A stretch of 8,117 nt of DNA from positions 1-8,117 of the forward strand of contig JBFIJC010000163.1 in the NCBI GenBank assembly GCA_041600915.1, given 5' to 3'. This stretch comes from Nitrogeniibacter sp041600915. Its GTDB lineage: Bacteria > Pseudomonadota > Gammaproteobacteria > Burkholderiales > Rhodocyclaceae. The position numbers were made by a program, and so were the translations under genes. The notes under the pieces are model-generated. The model made no database searches, was not told the origin of the DNA, and worked only from the letters and a program-made list of their open reading frames with translations. Shown piece by piece: positions 6,115 through 8,117 of this stretch (the first letter of the stretch is position 1; each line of letters starts with the position of its first letter).

Positions 6115-8025
6115 ATGAATCCTGCTGACATGACAGGCATGTCGCCGCCCAAGCCCTCCGCTGCCAACGCGCCACTTATCGATGCCTCCTGGCAGCGCTC
6201 GACCAACTACGGACTCAGCCCCGAGCATCCGCTGCATCTGGACATCGCCAGCCGCTCACTGCTGAGCGAGCGCCTCGAAGCCAACGCCCGGCTGATGAGC
6301 TTTGCCCAGCCGGTCATGGAATACCTGCACCGGCAGCTCACCCAGTCCTCTTCCATGGTCTTGCTCGCCGACCGCGACGGGCTGGTGCTGCGCACCGTAG
6401 GCGACGGCGACTTTGTTGACCGCGCCCAGCGCGTCGCCCTCACCCCCGGCGCGCACTGGCGCGAAGCGGTGATGGGCACCAATGCCATTGGCACCGTGGC
6501 GCACGAATCGCGCACCATTTCGGTGTGCGGCGAGCAACACTTTCTGGAGCGCAACCGCTTCCTCACCTGCATCGCCACGCCGATCCACGCCCCCACCGGC
6601 GGCATGCTCGGCATTCTCGATCTGTCCAGCGACACCCGCGTCACCCTGCCCCATGCGCAGGCACTGCTCACCTCAACGGCCGAAATGATCGAACACCGGC
6701 TGATCGAATCGCTCGATACCGGACAAGTCATCGTGCGCTTCAGCCCCCACGCCGAAATGCTCGGCACGCCCATCGAAGGTATCGCCCTGTTTGACGAAGC
6801 CGGCCGCATGATCGGCTGCAACCGCCGCGCCCGCGCCCTGCTCGGCCTCGCCCACCCCACCACGCTGCCCGATTTCAGCACCTGCTTTCAGCGCGACTGG
6901 CGACGCCTCCCTCAACTGGTAGACGCCTGTGCCGCCGGCCCGATCGTGCTGCGCACCTCGCCGCCGCCCGCCCTGTCCGCCCGACTGCAATGGCGCAACC
7001 CGCCACCGCCCGCGCCGCGCCACAGCGCCCCGGCACCCGCATGCAAGGCCCCGAATCAAAACGGTTTCGACGCGCTCGATCATGGCGACCCCCGCATGCA
7101 ACTGGCCATCCGCCGCGCCCGGCGCATCGCCCGGCACAACATACCGCTGCTCATCCAGGGCGAAACCGGCTCCGGCAAAGAACTCTTCGCCCGCGCCTAC
7201 CACGCCGAAGGCCCGCGCAGCGCCGCGCCCTTCGTCGCCGTCAATTGCGCCGCCATCCCCGCCACGCTGATCGAATCCGAACTCTTCGGCTACGCCCCCG
7301 GCGCCTTCACCGGCGCCAAGGCCAAGGGCGCCCCCGGCCGCCTGCAAGACGCCGACGGCGGCACCCTGTTTCTCGACGAAATCGGCGACATGCCCCTGTC
7401 CCTGCAAGCCGTGCTGCTGCGCGTGCTCGAAACCCGCCGCGTCACCCCGCTCGGCAGCAGCGACGAAACCCCCATCGACATCGCCCTCGTCTGCGCCAGC
7501 CACCGCCCGCTGCACACCCTGGTGGCCGAAGGCGCCTTCCGCGCCGACCTGCTCTTCCGGCTCAACGGCCTGTCGGTCACCCTGCCCGCCTTGCGCGAGC
7601 GCGCCGACTTCGACCGCTTCCTCGACACCCTGCTCGCCGACGCCGCCGACGGCCGCCCCATCGAGCTCGCCAAAGCCGTGCGCTGCCAGCTGCGCGCCTA
7701 CCCCTGGCCCGGCAACGTCCGCCAACTCAAGAATGCCCTGCGCGTCATGGTCGCCCTGCTCGACGACAGCGACACCGTCATCGAACTCGCCCACCTGCCC
7801 GAAGACCTCGTCACCGCCATCGCCGACACCCCGCCCCACGTCCACGCCGCCGAAGACCTGCGCAGCTGCGAACAACGCCTCGTCCGCGCCTGCCTGCAAC
7901 GCCACGCCGGCAACATCTCGGCCGCCGCCCGAGAGCTCGGCATCACAAGAACAACGCTGTACCGGAAATTGCGTCAGGATGAAGAGGCGAAACAAAACAA
8001 CACCCCCCAACGAGACACCTCATGA
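6115..8025 (+). CDS. acoR: AcoR-family sigma-54-dependent transcriptional activator
   Basis: This 636-residue enhancer-binding protein has an N-terminal A-S-W-Q-R-S (24-29), as in AcoR/AcxR-type regulators. It is followed by a GAF-like sensor region (about 60-200, with GDGDFVDRAQR and MGTNAIGTVAHE) and a weak PAS-like segment (about 215-260). A proline-rich linker spans about 283-313. The AAA+ domain (about 320-560) has Walker A GETGSGKE (349-356), an exact GAFTGA sigma-54 contact loop (396-401), Walker B GGTLFLDE (415-422), arginine fingers in FRADLLFR (475-482), and PWPGNVRQLKN (530-540). The C-terminus (about 586-620) is a Fis-type helix-turn-helix ending ITRTTLYRKLR. The ligand is unknown; acetaldehyde, acetoin or an alcohol are candidates. 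The ATG at 6115 has only a weak ribosome site (GCAGG, 6106-6110), and ATGs at 6130 and 6139 are possible. It lies divergent to the aldehyde dehydrogenase and its stop overlaps the next ATG. Symbol reflects the family, not proven function. Confidence 0.93.
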   Translation: MNPADMTGMSPPKPSAANAPLIDASWQRSTNYGLSPEHPLHLDIASRSLLSERLEANARLMSFAQPVMEYLHRQLTQSSSMVLLADRDGLVLRTVGDGDFVDRAQRVALTPGAHWREAVMGTNAIGTVAHESRTISVCGEQHFLERNRFLTCIATPIHAPTGGMLGILDLSSDTRVTLPHAQALLTSTAEMIEHRLIESLDTGQVIVRFSPHAEMLGTPIEGIALFDEAGRMIGCNRRARALLGLAHPTTLPDFSTCFQRDWRRLPQLVDACAAGPIVLRTSPPPALSARLQWRNPPPPAPRHSAPAPACKAPNQNGFDALDHGDPRMQLAIRRARRIARHNIPLLIQGETGSGKELFARAYHAEGPRSAAPFVAVNCAAIPATLIESELFGYAPGAFTGAKAKGAPGRLQDADGGTLFLDEIGDMPLSLQAVLLRVLETRRVTPLGSSDETPIDIALVCASHRPLHTLVAEGAFRADLLFRLNGLSVTLPALRERADFDRFLDTLLADAADGRPIELAKAVRCQLRAYPWPGNVRQLKNALRVMVALLDDSDTVIELAHLPEDLVTAIADTPPHVHAAEDLRSCEQRLVRACLQRHAGNISAAARELGITRTTLYRKLRQDEEAKQNNTPQRDTS

Positions 8026-8117
8026 TCAAAGTCAGCGTGATGTACCCCAACACCCCCGGCGCCCGTTTCGACCACGACTACTACCGCGACACCCACATGC
8101 CCATGGTGAAAGCCCGC
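8022..8117 (+). CDS. EthD family protein, N-terminal fragment
   Basis: The first 32 codons are visible (MIKVSVMYPN, then TPGARFDHDYYRDTHMPMVK); the gene continues past the window. The start is typical of small EthD-type (PF07110) ferredoxin-like fold proteins of about 100 residues, with the conserved Y-Y-x-x-x-H-x-P-x-V segment. EthD was named from an ethyl tert-butyl ether degradation locus, but the biochemical role of most members is unknown. The ATG lies in an ATGA overlap with the AcoR stop (8022-8025) and lacks a strong ribosome site, so coupled expression with the regulator is expected. Confidence 0.85.
   Translation, partial: MIKVSVMYPNTPGARFDHDYYRDTHMPMVKAR

Noticed and set aside
6673..8010. 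Minus-strand open frame of 445 codons across the AcoR-type gene
   Set aside because: It is a low-complexity G/A/V/E-rich shadow of the activator's codon bias, with no motifs and no ribosome site.

Overview
The window looks like chromosomal DNA of a high-GC betaproteobacterium. A Rhodocyclales relative (Thauera, Azoarcus, Aromatoleum or Zoogloea type) is the most likely source. I infer this from the strong G/C third-position bias, the gene set, and a palindromic intergenic element of a kind I recall from that group. The contents fit the periphery of a pyrroloquinoline-quinone (PQQ)-dependent alcohol oxidation locus. The quinoprotein dehydrogenase itself is not in the window and would be expected to the left.

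Left block (1-2034, + strand): the C-terminal part of a periplasmic solute-binding protein, an exported seven-bladed YVTN beta-propeller protein, and a four-helix cytochrome b561. The propeller and cytochrome genes overlap by ATGA, so the three are probably one operon. The next 146 bp separate this operon from a convergent minus-strand block and hold a 12-bp perfect hairpin.

Middle block (2181-5836, all - strand): read in the direction of transcription it runs aldehyde dehydrogenase (ExaC/AcoD type), a 286-bp spacer, DUF779 protein, cytochrome c-551-like protein, then a GNAT acetyltransferase and a VOC/glyoxalase-fold protein. The last two look like an unrelated accessory pair. The spacer contains a 141-bp imperfectly palindromic element that abuts the aldehyde dehydrogenase stop codon. 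It also contains a strong intrinsic terminator with a UUCG loop, just upstream of the DUF779 ribosome binding site.

Right block (6115-8117, + strand): a divergently oriented AcoR-type sigma-54 activator (GAF region, AAA+ domain with an exact GAFTGA, Fis-type helix-turn-helix), overlapping by ATGA the start of an EthD-family gene that runs off the window. The 278-bp divergent region holds a good sigma-54 promoter reading toward the aldehyde dehydrogenase, plus short repeats that could be activator sites.

Proposed working model (inference): an alcohol is oxidised in the periplasm by a PQQ enzyme outside the window, and electrons leave through small c- and b-type cytochromes. The aldehyde is oxidised in the cytoplasm by the ExaC-like enzyme, with DUF779 as a dedicated but uncharacterised partner. 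The AcoR-type activator switches on the aldehyde dehydrogenase through sigma-54. No tRNA, rRNA, CRISPR array or transposase gene was seen.
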